Both the position numbers and the translations under genes were made by a program. This document shows positions 24,621-33,332 of a stretch of DNA of 64,000 bases, piece by piece. How positions within the stretch are numbered: the first letter of the stretch is position 1; each line of letters begins with the position of its first letter. The notes beneath the pieces are model-generated. The model saw nothing but the letters and a program-made list of their open reading frames with translations, made no database searches and was not told where the DNA came from. The stretch comes from Spirosoma terrae (lineage in GTDB: Bacteria; Bacteroidota; Bacteroidia; Cytophagales; Spirosomataceae): the NCBI RefSeq assembly GCF_010435915.1, contig NZ_JAAFZH010000008.1, forward strand, positions 226,662 through 290,661, written 5' to 3'.

Positions 24621-25397
24621 ATGATAGAATACAAAAAAGAGCTTCAGCGGCTGATTGAGGATTTTAAAACGAATTATCTGCCATCCGTATCTGTCGATCT
24701 GGTTATTTTTGGTTTCCATGATGGGCAATTGAAGGTGCTGTTGCTACGTTGGAAAGGGACCGAAGAATGGTGCCTGCCTGGTGGGCGAATTCGTAACGAC
24801 GAGAATCTGGACGATTCGGCCTACCGCAGTTTACGCGAGCGGACGGGACTTCGTGAGATTTTCTTACAGCAGTTCTACACCTTTGGTGATGTTTTGCGCT
24901 ATAAACACATTGATCAGCATGAAACGCTCAGGAAGCTGGGATTACCGGAAGAAGCTGTGCATGAATTCGCTAATCGAGATGTTTCGGTAGGTTATTACGC
25001 ACTGGTGGAGTTTGAGAACGTAGTGCCCACGCCCGATTTTTTTACGGATGAGTGCCGATGGTGGGATATTAACCAGGTGCCTACGCTCTTGTTCGATCAT
25101 AACGATATGATCTCATTGGCGTTAAAAACGCTACGTCGGCAGTTAAGCTATCAGCCGATAGGCTACAGCCTGCTGCCCGACAAGTTTACCATGCCTGATC
25201 TGCAACAACTGTACGAAACTATACTGGGACAATCGCTCGACCGGCGGAATTTTCAGAAGCGGATGCTTGGTTATGGTATTTTAGAACGGCTGGAAGAGCG
25301 TAAATTTGGTGGTGCTCACAAAGCGCCCTATTTGTACCGATTCGATAAAGAGAAATATGAAAAAGTGTTGGCTGAGGAAAGTTTATTTGTTGGTTAA
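24621..25397 (+). CDS. Nudix-fold transcriptional regulator (NrtR/AraR-like)
   Basis: Protein of 258 aa: Nudix domain (about 20-150) and C-terminal winged helix (about 165-250, with MPDLQQLYETILGQSLDRRNFQKRML). The Nudix box keeps Gly55, Glu61, Arg69, Glu73 and Gly76, but two catalytic glutamates are replaced by Ser70 and Arg74, so hydrolysis is unlikely. This is the layout of NrtR-type regulators; Bacteroides AraR, which senses arabinose, belongs to the same group. It is divergent from the sugar dehydrogenase fusion with repeated half sites between them, so it probably controls that operon in response to a sugar (inference). Confidence 0.87.
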   Translation: MIEYKKELQRLIEDFKTNYLPSVSVDLVIFGFHDGQLKVLLLRWKGTEEWCLPGGRIRNDENLDDSAYRSLRERTGLREIFLQQFYTFGDVLRYKHIDQHETLRKLGLPEEAVHEFANRDVSVGYYALVEFENVVPTPDFFTDECRWWDINQVPTLLFDHNDMISLALKTLRRQLSYQPIGYSLLPDKFTMPDLQQLYETILGQSLDRRNFQKRMLGYGILERLEERKFGGAHKAPYLYRFDKEKYEKVLAEESLFVG

Positions 25398-25554
25398 CAG
25401 ATAAATAAACCTACATGATTGATCTGGGAGCTAAATTTGCTGGCTAAAACCCTGAAAAAAGATTAGGACCAATACTAGATAACGAAATCAATACGTTTGC
25501 AAAAAACCTTCCTTGTTTTAGGAAGTTAAACAAGCCGTAACAGTACGAAATAGT

Positions 25555-26514
25555 ATGAATACCCAAATACGTGTGGCGCTTGACCGGACGCCTAACACAA
25601 ACCATACAGGATTTTACGTCGCTCTGGCGAATGGCGCTTATCAAAAAGCGGGTCTTGATGTCGAATTTATATCCCCCGATCAGGATAATTATCAGCTCAT
25701 GCCTGCCCGGCGCGTAGCACAGGGTGCCTGCGAATTGGCTATTACACCCTCTGAGAGTGTGATTAGTTACCGGACTAACGGAAGACCCCTAGTAGCCGTA
25801 GCCACCGTTCTGGCGCGCGATATAAGTGCTATTATGACCTTAAAGGACAGCGGCATTGAGCGGCCTAAACAATTGGACGGCAAAGTATATGCAGCCTACG
25901 GCGCGCGGTATGAGGACGATATTATCCGGCAATTGATTCAGAACGATAATGGTCGGGGGCAGTTTGTGGCCCATAAAACCGGCTGGTCGGGAATCTGGAA
26001 AGCGCTGTTGACTCGTGAAGTGGATGCCGCCTGGTTCTGGCTGACCTGGGAGGGTGTAAAAGCCTATATTGATGGAGTCGACGTAAACCAGTTCTTATTC
26101 GATGACTACGAAATTCCGTATGGTTATAACCCGGTTCTTACAGCTCACCAAAGCTGGGTCGAGCAGAATGGCGATGCGTTACGTCGGTTTCTGGAAGCAA
26201 CCTCAGCAGGATTTCAATTTGCGGTCAAAAAGCCTGATGAAGCCGCTCGTATTCTGGGCAAGACAGCAAAACACCCAACCTTGAATGACCGTAATTTTGT
26301 TGAGCAAAGCCAGCAAATGGTATCGTGTTACTACTTGGATGGCGAAGGCCGGTGGGGCTATATGCACAAGGGCGTCTGGACGTCGTTTACCAACTGGATG
26401 CTTCGGAACCAGATACTGACCAACCGGGATGGCGAAGTGATTCAGCAACTGGATGTCGACAAATTATTCACCAACGAATTTCTGGAAAACGAAACAATAA
26501 CCGTTCGGCTGTGA
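25555..26514 (+). CDS. NMT1/THI5-like substrate-binding domain protein without signal peptide
   Basis: Protein of 319 aa with the periplasmic-binding-protein fold of the NMT1/THI5 group: RTPNTNHTGFYVALANGAYQKAGLDVEF (split here across residues 11-38), LAITPSESV at 61-69 and GYNPVLTAH. No signal peptide or lipobox precedes the domain, and no ABC permease or ATPase gene is nearby. Yeast Thi5 is a cytoplasmic enzyme of this fold that consumes its own active-site histidine; no histidine is present around residues 55-75 here, nor a CCCFC motif, which argues against that chemistry. Function uncertain: a thiamine-precursor or related binding protein. It converges on moaA with 7 bases between. Confidence 0.75.
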   Translation: MNTQIRVALDRTPNTNHTGFYVALANGAYQKAGLDVEFISPDQDNYQLMPARRVAQGACELAITPSESVISYRTNGRPLVAVATVLARDISAIMTLKDSGIERPKQLDGKVYAAYGARYEDDIIRQLIQNDNGRGQFVAHKTGWSGIWKALLTREVDAAWFWLTWEGVKAYIDGVDVNQFLFDDYEIPYGYNPVLTAHQSWVEQNGDALRRFLEATSAGFQFAVKKPDEAARILGKTAKHPTLNDRNFVEQSQQMVSCYYLDGEGRWGYMHKGVWTSFTNWMLRNQILTNRDGEVIQQLDVDKLFTNEFLENETITVRL

Positions 26515-26521
26515 CAAATGG

Positions 26522-27502
26522 CTAACCACCAATAGTAGACATCGATTCAGTAACAACGTCGCGTTTTTGTTCGGCCTCGAAGCCATTGGCAGGACGTAGT
26601 GAAAACGCTTTCAGGAAGGCTGCTGTCAGCTCATCATCCGAAGCCCCTGATCGGATCAATGCCCGTATATCCAGAACGCCATTATCATACAGGCAGGTTT
26701 TAAGCGTTCCCTGTGCGGTCAGCCGAATGCGGTTGCAGGTACCGCAGAACGTACGACTAAAGGCAGCAATGACTCCAATTGTGCCCTGATGGCCGGGTAT
26801 CTGGTACGTATTGGACGTAGAGAAGGGCGGATCAGGTAACTTAGTCAGATCGGGGTAGGTCGCTCTGATTTCGTCAATGATTCGTCGGTGCGTCCAGTGT
26901 AAAACCGGATAATGGCTCCCTTCTCCGTTGAAAGGCATCTCTTCAATAAACCGAACATCAACCGGAAGGTCGCGCGTTAGCTCTGAGAGTGGAATCAGAT
27001 CCTGTATATTCTGGCCATCCATGACAACCGCATTTATTTTCGTTTGCACGCCCGCATTAAGCAGAGCGTCCAGCGTTTTCAGAACTGCAGGTAGTTCATC
27101 GCGTCGGGTTATCTGATAAAATCGCTCCCGATCCAATGTATCGAGGCTCAGATTGACGGAGCGAACCCCTAACTTAACCAGATCGGCTACGTGTGGAGCG
27201 GTCAGAACACCGTTAGTGGTTAAGGTCAGTTCATTGATGCCCTCAATGTCGGCCAGTCGATGCAGAAAATCCATTAAGCCCGCCCGAACGAAGGGTTCTC
27301 CGCCCGTAATACGTACTTTATGCACGCCTAGTTTTGCTAGCACTGCTACGATTCGTTCCATCTCCTCGTAGGTAAGCAATTGATGTTTCGGCAGATATTT
27401 AATTCCCTCTTCGGGCATGCAATAAAAGCACCGCAGATTGCAGCGGTCCGTTACGGCAAGCCGGAGGTACGAAATAGGGCGATTGTGGTTGTCGTAGATC
27501 AT
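26522..27502 (-). CDS. moaA: GTP 3',8-cyclase MoaA
   Basis: Radical-SAM enzyme of molybdenum cofactor synthesis, 326 aa, converting GTP to 3',8-cyclo-7,8-dihydro-GTP. I chose ATG 27502 (MIYDNHNRPISYLRLAVTDR) because it matches the normal MoaA start. Radical-SAM cluster CNLRCFYC (Cys21, Cys25, Cys28), KVRITGGEPFVR, and the second cluster FCGTCNRIRLT...KTCLY are intact, and the protein ends in the Gly-Gly tail needed for activity. No other moa or moe genes are in the window. Confidence 0.96.
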   Translation of the reverse strand: MIYDNHNRPISYLRLAVTDRCNLRCFYCMPEEGIKYLPKHQLLTYEEMERIVAVLAKLGVHKVRITGGEPFVRAGLMDFLHRLADIEGINELTLTTNGVLTAPHVADLVKLGVRSVNLSLDTLDRERFYQITRRDELPAVLKTLDALLNAGVQTKINAVVMDGQNIQDLIPLSELTRDLPVDVRFIEEMPFNGEGSHYPVLHWTHRRIIDEIRATYPDLTKLPDPPFSTSNTYQIPGHQGTIGVIAAFSRTFCGTCNRIRLTAQGTLKTCLYDNGVLDIRALIRSGASDDELTAAFLKAFSLRPANGFEAEQKRDVVTESMSTIGG

Positions 27503-27983
27503 ACAGCTATCGATCCAACATAAAAATAAAGATTTTGATTGCAACTATACTCAGAATATCGATCGACAGCGTCAAGTAGGCTCCATTAATTCTCTATAAA
27601 CTGCACTAGCAACTGGCACAATAGTTGATCTGGATAGAGGGTAAGCACCCGTTATTTTCATCCTGTTTTCTAGACTAATTGCGGAGTCGTCTTGATTTGA
27701 AAGGCCATTTTCTGAGTATGAATGATATGAACTGGTTGTTGCCAATCCGTTTTTTCGTTTGTTTGAATAGCTCCCGGAATAAGCCAGTTCGGTCAAAAAA
27801 TACCTGGCTAACTATCTCAAGCTGTGCTGGTATACAGGTAATTTGGACTACTAAATTTGATGCCTACGATATATATGCCTACTAGTATTCGGCTTAAAAT
27901 GTCAGTAAAAATACCCAGTAATTAACATGAATAGATTTTGTTTCAAATTTTAGTATTATTTTTGGGATAAATTTACTTTCAGA
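27503..27983. other. Intergenic region, no confident gene
   Basis: About 480 bases, A+T-rich. Two short overlapping frames (27572-27796 minus, 27679-27885 plus) look non-coding. Near the right end, TATTTTTG at 27957-27964 fits the Bacteroidota -7 consensus 20 bases before the next ATG, with TTTG only 16 bases upstream, so it is a weak promoter candidate. Confidence 0.4.
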
Positions 27984-28526
27984 ATGCTAAAGAAAGTCGT
28001 TTCAATTGGTCTCTCAGCGCTGCTGCTCTACCACACACTGGCCCATGTGCTTGTGTGCGTTGGCGCATGGTGGCAGGCTGAACATGATCTTTCTGAGCGA
28101 CTGCTGGTTTACCGGTCTGTTGATAGTATCGTTGAGTTTCAAATTCCCCTCAAAGACAAACCCGACGCCACTGCTATTACCAATACAACTACGGAAGGCT
28201 TTACGTACAAAGGCCGTTACTATGACGTAGTGAGTCTGGAAATAGTGGGCGATATACTTCACATTTCTGGTCTGGAAACCAGTAAGCGCTCGTTCTGGCA
28301 AAGTGATTTACTCTCGTTTTTAAACGATCATATTACTGGTACTACTGATACCAATCAGAAAGCTAACCAGTTTCTGAAGTTTCTGCTGAAAGAATATTCG
28401 ATCAATCCTCGAATCATTTTTAGCTTTTTATCGTCCAATTGGCGCGAGGCTGTTCGCATCCCTGAAGCCGTATTCGTGTTTGCAGCCCGCTCGCTGCCTG
28501 TTCATTCTCCCCCGCCTGAGATCTGA
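27984..28526 (+). CDS. Hypothetical membrane-anchored protein
   Basis: Protein of 180 aa not assigned to a family. It starts with a hydrophobic segment (MLKKVVSIGLSALLLYHTLAHVLVCVGAWW), a signal anchor or signal peptide, and contains a beta-rich middle (SIVEFQIPL, GFTYKGRYYDVVSLEIVGDILHISGL) and a proline-rich end (HSPPPEI). Similar small proteins often precede TonB-receptor or metal-efflux operons in Bacteroidota (my recollection, not checked). It is followed by 260 bases and then an outer-membrane operon, to which it may belong. Confidence 0.7.
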   Translation: MLKKVVSIGLSALLLYHTLAHVLVCVGAWWQAEHDLSERLLVYRSVDSIVEFQIPLKDKPDATAITNTTTEGFTYKGRYYDVVSLEIVGDILHISGLETSKRSFWQSDLLSFLNDHITGTTDTNQKANQFLKFLLKEYSINPRIIFSFLSSNWREAVRIPEAVFVFAARSLPVHSPPPEI

Positions 28527-28786
28527 GTTCTCCTGTATTACTGTCATTCTCCCCAGATGTATGTTCTGATTGGGAAGCTGTATGCTACGTCCTGAAGCGG
28601 GAACAAGTCTGCTTATCCCGTGCCTCATTACGTAGTGAGCAACTCCTGAGCCATACCGGGGGTTTTGACGATCTTTTTGCCCAAATCAGAATGCCATAAG
28701 GTGCTGTTAACCTGAGCCATAGATTCAGGTAATAGGCATTGGCCGATGTATTAGGCAATTCGTAATCAAACTCAGATCTATTTATT

Positions 28787-29899
28787 ATGAAAACGATTTC
28801 TACTATCGTTCTGGCGGTAGCTTGTATACTAGTTTCTTCCTCATTAACGCTGGCTCAAGGGTGTGTTGCTGTTCGCCATATGAGCAGTACGGCCCCCAAT
28901 TCAGCCGACTTTTTTAAACAACGGAACGGGCATTGGCAGGTATCGGCCGGATACCGTTTCTTTCGCTCCTACAAACACTTCGTTGGTGATGAGGAGCAGA
29001 AACAGCGCGTTGAGCAGGGAACCCAGGTTGTCAATATTTCACATGCGCTTGATTTAGGACTGACCTATCTGGTCAATCACCGGTTGTCGTTCTCAGTCAA
29101 TCTGCCGATCCAGTACAACGATCGTTCGTCGCTGTACGAGCATTACGGAAATGCGGTTGCCCAGAACCCCGAGCAAAAGCGTTTCCATACGGGATCGCAG
29201 GGCGTTGGTGATTTACGGATTTCTGGTAGCTACTGGGTAATTAACCCCGCTACGTTGCCAAAGGCTAATCTGGCCGTCGGATTGGGCGTCAAACTGCCAA
29301 CTGGTAACTATCAGGCAACCGATACGTTCCATAAACTCGATAAAGAAGGTAAAGACTATACTATTGTTAAACCTGTTGATCAATCCATTCAACTGGGCGA
29401 TGGCGGGGTGGGAGCCAGCATTGAATTGCAGGGGTATGCGCAGCTAACCAAAACGCTGACGGCCTATGCCAATGGCTATTACCTGTTTAATCCACGCGAA
29501 ACAAACGGCGTTGTTCGCAGTCCGGAAGCCACCACTATCGATCTGGTAACGGGTACCTTTTCGGTGGCCGACCAGTTTGCTGCGCGGGTGGGTTTGAGCC
29601 AGTCACTAGGCTTTATGCCCGGCCTGTCTGTTATGCTGGGCGGACGTGTGGAAGGCGTTCCCGCAATCGACGCCTTTGGTGGTAGCTCTGGATTTCGTCG
29701 TCCGGGCTATATCGTTTCTGTAGAGCCTGGCTTAGCCTATATGCGGAACAAGACCTCGGTGGCTGCTACGGCACCTATCGCTTTATACCGCAATCGAATC
29801 AAGAGCTATTCTGACCGTCTCGATCCGCTGGGCGTTCGACACGGCGACGCGGCTTTTGCCGACTATCTGATTTCCGTTAACGTTTCGCGCTGGTTCTAA
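28787..29899 (+). CDS. Predicted outer-membrane beta-barrel protein
   Basis: Exported protein of 370 aa. Signal peptide 1-23 (SSLTLAQ), then a conserved-looking GCVAVRHMSS start to the mature chain, then alternating amphipathic strands with many aromatic residues at strand ends (HWQVSAGYRFFRSY, LSFSVNLPIQY, LAVGLGVKLPTGNY) and a terminal strand ending ISVNVSRWF, a typical barrel-assembly C-terminus. No enzyme motif. It precedes the FecA-like receptor, so it may be a passive or accessory pore in the same uptake system (inference). Confidence 0.8.
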   Translation: MKTISTIVLAVACILVSSSLTLAQGCVAVRHMSSTAPNSADFFKQRNGHWQVSAGYRFFRSYKHFVGDEEQKQRVEQGTQVVNISHALDLGLTYLVNHRLSFSVNLPIQYNDRSSLYEHYGNAVAQNPEQKRFHTGSQGVGDLRISGSYWVINPATLPKANLAVGLGVKLPTGNYQATDTFHKLDKEGKDYTIVKPVDQSIQLGDGGVGASIELQGYAQLTKTLTAYANGYYLFNPRETNGVVRSPEATTIDLVTGTFSVADQFAARVGLSQSLGFMPGLSVMLGGRVEGVPAIDAFGGSSGFRRPGYIVSVEPGLAYMRNKTSVAATAPIALYRNRIKSYSDRLDPLGVRHGDAAFADYLISVNVSRWF

Positions 29900-29926
29900 C
29901 CGATCCGTTGACTGCCTCCGAAGAAG

Positions 29927-29964
29927 TAGCTATCAGTAATCACGCTGCGGACTGCTGATAGCTA
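29927..29964 (+). terminator. Hairpin after the beta-barrel gene
   Basis: Perfect 10-bp stem TAGCTATCAG/CTGATAGCTA with an 18-nt loop, followed by TTAAAAGCTA. Weak T-run, so terminator or processing hairpin; it partly separates this gene from the receptor gene. Confidence 0.5.
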
Positions 29965-30117
29965 TTAAAAGCTACTCATCATATAACATGAACAATTGCC
30001 TGTATATGCAACAAGCATAGTGGCATATACTGACAATACGCAACGACAACGTAGTGGAAACCGTGGCTAGCCCCAAAAGTACATGCGTAAGCTCGTCATT
30101 AATAGTACAATCTGACC

Positions 30118-32328
30118 ATGAATAAAAAGCAATTTTTACTGTTTCTATATGTATGTCTTATAGTACTTCCTTCCCAATTGTTGGCGCAGGGAGTGGCTAA
30201 TAAGCAGGAAACAAAACCCGATTCACTTCCCACTCGTACGTTAAATCAGGTAACAGTCAAAGGAGTTAAATCGGCTGTTGTCGAGGCATTACCAGCGGTG
30301 TATGGTACGTATCTGATGGGTGGTAAACGTAGCGAAGTCGTTAAACTGTCGGAGGTCGATATCAACGTAGCCGAGAAAACGCCCCGCCAGTTGTTTGCTC
30401 GTATTCCGGGCGTGTTTGTGTACGACATGGACGGTACAGGTAACCAGATTAACGTATCGACCCGTGGTCTTGATCCACACCGTTCGTGGGAGAATAACAT
30501 TCGTCAGAATGGAGTCATTACCAACTCTGATATGTATGGCTATCCAGCCAGCCACTATTCGGCTCCGATGGAAAGTGTAGATCGCATTGAATTTGTGCGG
30601 GGAACAGCTTCCCTACAATACGGTGCTCAGTTTGGCGGTATGCTGAACTACGTAACAAAACGCGCTGACAGCACCCGCCAGTTTGGTTTTGAAACAATCA
30701 ATTCGGTAGGGTCATATGGCTTGCTAAGCACCTACAACGCCATTGGTGGCCGCGTCGGTAAATGGACGTACTATGCTTACTATTATCGTCGCCACTCTGA
30801 TGGCTATCGGAAAAATAGCGAATCGAATGCCGATGCTCAACTCGCTCGGTTGCTCTATCAGGCGAATCAACGACTGGGCATCACTGCCGAATTTGGACGC
30901 TCTGCCTATACGTATCAGATTCCAGGACCATTAACGGATGCCATGTTTGCGCAGGACCCACGCCAGTCGACGCGGAGCCGTAACTATTTCAATCCTGATA
31001 TTTATGTGCCGTCCATAAAAGTGGATTGGCAACTGTCGGATCGGACTCGTTTGCTGTGGACCACATCGGCTGTGCTTGGCGCCCGAAACAGCGTTCAAGT
31101 GGATGCATTCGCTACGGTGAAGGATACGATCAACCCCGCCACGGGACAGTACCGTGCCCGGCAGGTCGATATCGATAATTTCAATAGTTATACCACCGAA
31201 CTGCGCTTACTGCATAATTATAAGATCGGTAACGTAGCGGCAACTGTTGCGGGGGGAATTCAGCTTATGAGTAACGACCTCCATCGTCGTCAACTCGGCG
31301 TAGGAACCACCGCCAGCGACTATGATTTGACTTTGACCAGTCCATTCCGGCGTGATCTGCATTTTCGCACGAAAAATATTGCTGCCTTCGCAGAGAGTCA
31401 GTTTCATCTGACCGACCGCCTGACGCTTTCGCCTGGCATTCGTATTGAACACGGGAAGACCGAAATGCGCGGAGAAATTACGTACTACGCTCCCGAGAAT
31501 CTGCCAACCGACATCACGCATAAATTTGCGTTGCTGGGCGTAAATGCACAATATCAGATTAACGATGTGCTGAAAGTATATGGCGGTTGGGCGCAGTCGT
31601 ACCGGCCTGTCGTATTTAAGGATATTATTCCAACATCAGTTTACGAACGTATCGACAAGGATTTGAAAGATGCCTACGGCTATAACGCCGAAGTTGGTTT
31701 TGAAGGTCGCTGGCAGGGATTACACCTGAACGTAACACTGTTCGATCTACTGTATCGGAATCGGTTGGGTACGTTATTGTTGAGTAATCCTGACGGATCG
31801 AATTATATTTTCCGGACCAACATTGGCGATAGCCGCAGCACGGGGGTAGAAGCACTGATTGAAGCTCAGTTAGTACGTACTGAAAAGTTTCTGATCAGCG
31901 GCTTTACATCGACGGCTTACAACAATGCACGCTATCTGAATGGTCGGGTGGCGGCTGGTTCTGAAAACCGTACGGTGGCGGGTAACCAGGTAGAGTCGGC
32001 TCCTCGCTGGACAACACGGAATGGGATTACTGCTCGCTACGGACTGGCTAGCCTGACACTGCAATACAGCTACGTTAGCGAAACCTTCTCCGACGCGTTA
32101 AATACGGCTACGCCATCGGCCAATGGGGCTGTTGGGCCCGTGCCATCTTATGGTTTGCTTGACTTGAACGGTACCTGGCATATTGGTCGTCAACTGACGC
32201 TACGTGGCAGCATTAACAATCTATTGAACAAACAATATTTTACGAAACGTCCGACGTTCTATCCTGGCCCTGGCGTGTGGCCGTCTGATGGTCGGAACGC
32301 TGTCCTGACCGTAGGTCTCCGCCTGTGA
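30118..32328 (+). CDS. TonB-dependent receptor, FecA-like
   Basis: Outer-membrane receptor of 736 aa. Signal peptide 1-24 (PSQLLAQ), plug domain about 45-180 with FARIPGVFVYDMDGTGNQIN, STRGLDPHRSWE and VDRIEFVRGTASLQYG, then a 22-strand barrel ending in NAVLTVGLRL. No STN signalling domain precedes the plug. The plug pattern is that of FecA/iron-siderophore receptors rather than SusC. Imports a chelate, probably ferric citrate-like, using TonB (family knowledge). Neighbours are two barrels and a PAP2 lipoprotein, an odd set for iron uptake. Confidence 0.92.
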   Translation: MNKKQFLLFLYVCLIVLPSQLLAQGVANKQETKPDSLPTRTLNQVTVKGVKSAVVEALPAVYGTYLMGGKRSEVVKLSEVDINVAEKTPRQLFARIPGVFVYDMDGTGNQINVSTRGLDPHRSWENNIRQNGVITNSDMYGYPASHYSAPMESVDRIEFVRGTASLQYGAQFGGMLNYVTKRADSTRQFGFETINSVGSYGLLSTYNAIGGRVGKWTYYAYYYRRHSDGYRKNSESNADAQLARLLYQANQRLGITAEFGRSAYTYQIPGPLTDAMFAQDPRQSTRSRNYFNPDIYVPSIKVDWQLSDRTRLLWTTSAVLGARNSVQVDAFATVKDTINPATGQYRARQVDIDNFNSYTTELRLLHNYKIGNVAATVAGGIQLMSNDLHRRQLGVGTTASDYDLTLTSPFRRDLHFRTKNIAAFAESQFHLTDRLTLSPGIRIEHGKTEMRGEITYYAPENLPTDITHKFALLGVNAQYQINDVLKVYGGWAQSYRPVVFKDIIPTSVYERIDKDLKDAYGYNAEVGFEGRWQGLHLNVTLFDLLYRNRLGTLLLSNPDGSNYIFRTNIGDSRSTGVEALIEAQLVRTEKFLISGFTSTAYNNARYLNGRVAAGSENRTVAGNQVESAPRWTTRNGITARYGLASLTLQYSYVSETFSDALNTATPSANGAVGPVPSYGLLDLNGTWHIGRQLTLRGSINNLLNKQYFTKRPTFYPGPGVWPSDGRNAVLTVGLRL

Positions 32329-32336
32329 TCGGAGCA

Positions 32337-32379
32337 CATACTGGTTATGGCTGCTGGTAGTAGGGCCATAACCAGTATG
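32337..32379. repeat. Perfect 15-bp hairpin between receptor and next barrel gene
   Basis: Arms CATACTGGTTATGGC and GCCATAACCAGTATG (32337-32351, 32365-32379) with a 13-nt loop, 9 bases after the receptor stop. No T-run follows, so it may protect or divide the transcript rather than end it. Confidence 0.75.
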
Positions 32380-32422
32380 ACAACGACTTACTCCATTGTG
32401 AACTTGTTTAGTTAACTTATCA

Positions 32423-33319
32423 ATGAAAACACCTTTAAAAATCCTGACTGGCGGTTTGCTGCTGATGTCTCTATCGGCAAAAGCCCAAATGCCGAACGAT
32501 GCCATTTACATGGCGAAAGGGTCGGTATGTATTGCTGGCATGTATGGACGTAGCACCTGGAACGAATATTGGGAAGGGCCGCTTAAACGACATAATGAAA
32601 ATATTGGCACGCTGACTACGCAGAACGTAATGGTGATGCCTGCTATTGGAATTAGTCGGCGGGTGAACCTCTTATTAAGCTTGCCTTACGTATGGACTGA
32701 GGCTAGTGCTGGCAACCTGATGGGACAAAAAGGGATTCAGGACTTATCGGCCTGGGTAAAAATTAAAACAGTCCAGGCTGGTGGCTTTTCATTGCATACC
32801 ATCCTTGGCGGATCGCTACCCGCATCGAACTACGTGCCGGATTTCCTGCCCATGTCAATCGGCTTACGGGCGCGGACAGCTACCGGGCGATTACTGGCGA
32901 GCTACAAGCATCCCAAAACGGGAATCTATCTGACAGCCTACGGAACCTATAACTGGCGGAGCACGATCAAGGTTGATCGCGATGCGTATGTGGCGAATAA
33001 CCGGTTGTATAACACCAATGAAGTGAGTGTGCCTAATACGTACGATGCGAGTGTAAAGCTGGGTATTCTGCGTCGGAAGTGGCAAACTGAAATTTTTGCC
33101 GAACGAATGGGTGGTTTAACGGGCGATGATATTCGTCGGAATGATATGCCTTTCCCAACCAATAATATGGAAGCGACGTCGGTAGGTTGGTACGGCAAAG
33201 TTCAGCCCCGGCATATTGGGGTGAATGCCCGGATCGGCTACGTTCTCGACGGCCGCAACGTTGGACAAAGCACGAGCTACACTGTTGGATTATTGTATCA
33301 GATTGACTTCAAAAAATAG
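32423..33319 (+). CDS. Predicted outer-membrane beta-barrel protein paired with PAP2 lipoprotein
   Basis: Exported protein of 298 aa with signal peptide 1-21 (SAKAQ). Strands alternate through LLLSLPYVWTEASAG, IQDLSAWVKI, and a last strand GLLYQIDF after DGRNVGQSTSYTV. It is a paralogue of the protein at 53261-54172 (shared PY..(N/T)EASAG, G.QD.SA and DGRN.G.ST blocks). Both copies sit directly upstream of a PAP2-type lipoprotein gene, here with only 13 bases between. Function unknown; likely channel or partner of the PAP2 protein. Confidence 0.8.
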   Translation: MKTPLKILTGGLLLMSLSAKAQMPNDAIYMAKGSVCIAGMYGRSTWNEYWEGPLKRHNENIGTLTTQNVMVMPAIGISRRVNLLLSLPYVWTEASAGNLMGQKGIQDLSAWVKIKTVQAGGFSLHTILGGSLPASNYVPDFLPMSIGLRARTATGRLLASYKHPKTGIYLTAYGTYNWRSTIKVDRDAYVANNRLYNTNEVSVPNTYDASVKLGILRRKWQTEIFAERMGGLTGDDIRRNDMPFPTNNMEATSVGWYGKVQPRHIGVNARIGYVLDGRNVGQSTSYTVGLLYQIDFKK

Positions 33320-33332
33320 ACCGTAACGCGTC

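Noticed and set aside
25555..26514. Self-consuming Thi5-type pyrimidine synthase
   Set aside because: No histidine in the 55-75 region and no CCCFC motif, so the known mechanism is not supported.
27572..27885. Overlapping short frames on both strands upstream of 27984, considered as transposase remnants
   Set aside because: No transposase motif, no terminal repeats and no consistent coding signal on either strand.
28527..28786. Possible cobalamin or other riboswitch ahead of the outer-membrane operon
   Set aside because: Contains a CGGGA/TCCCG hairpin and a repeated CCTGAGCCATA, but none of the conserved boxes of known riboswitches that I could match.
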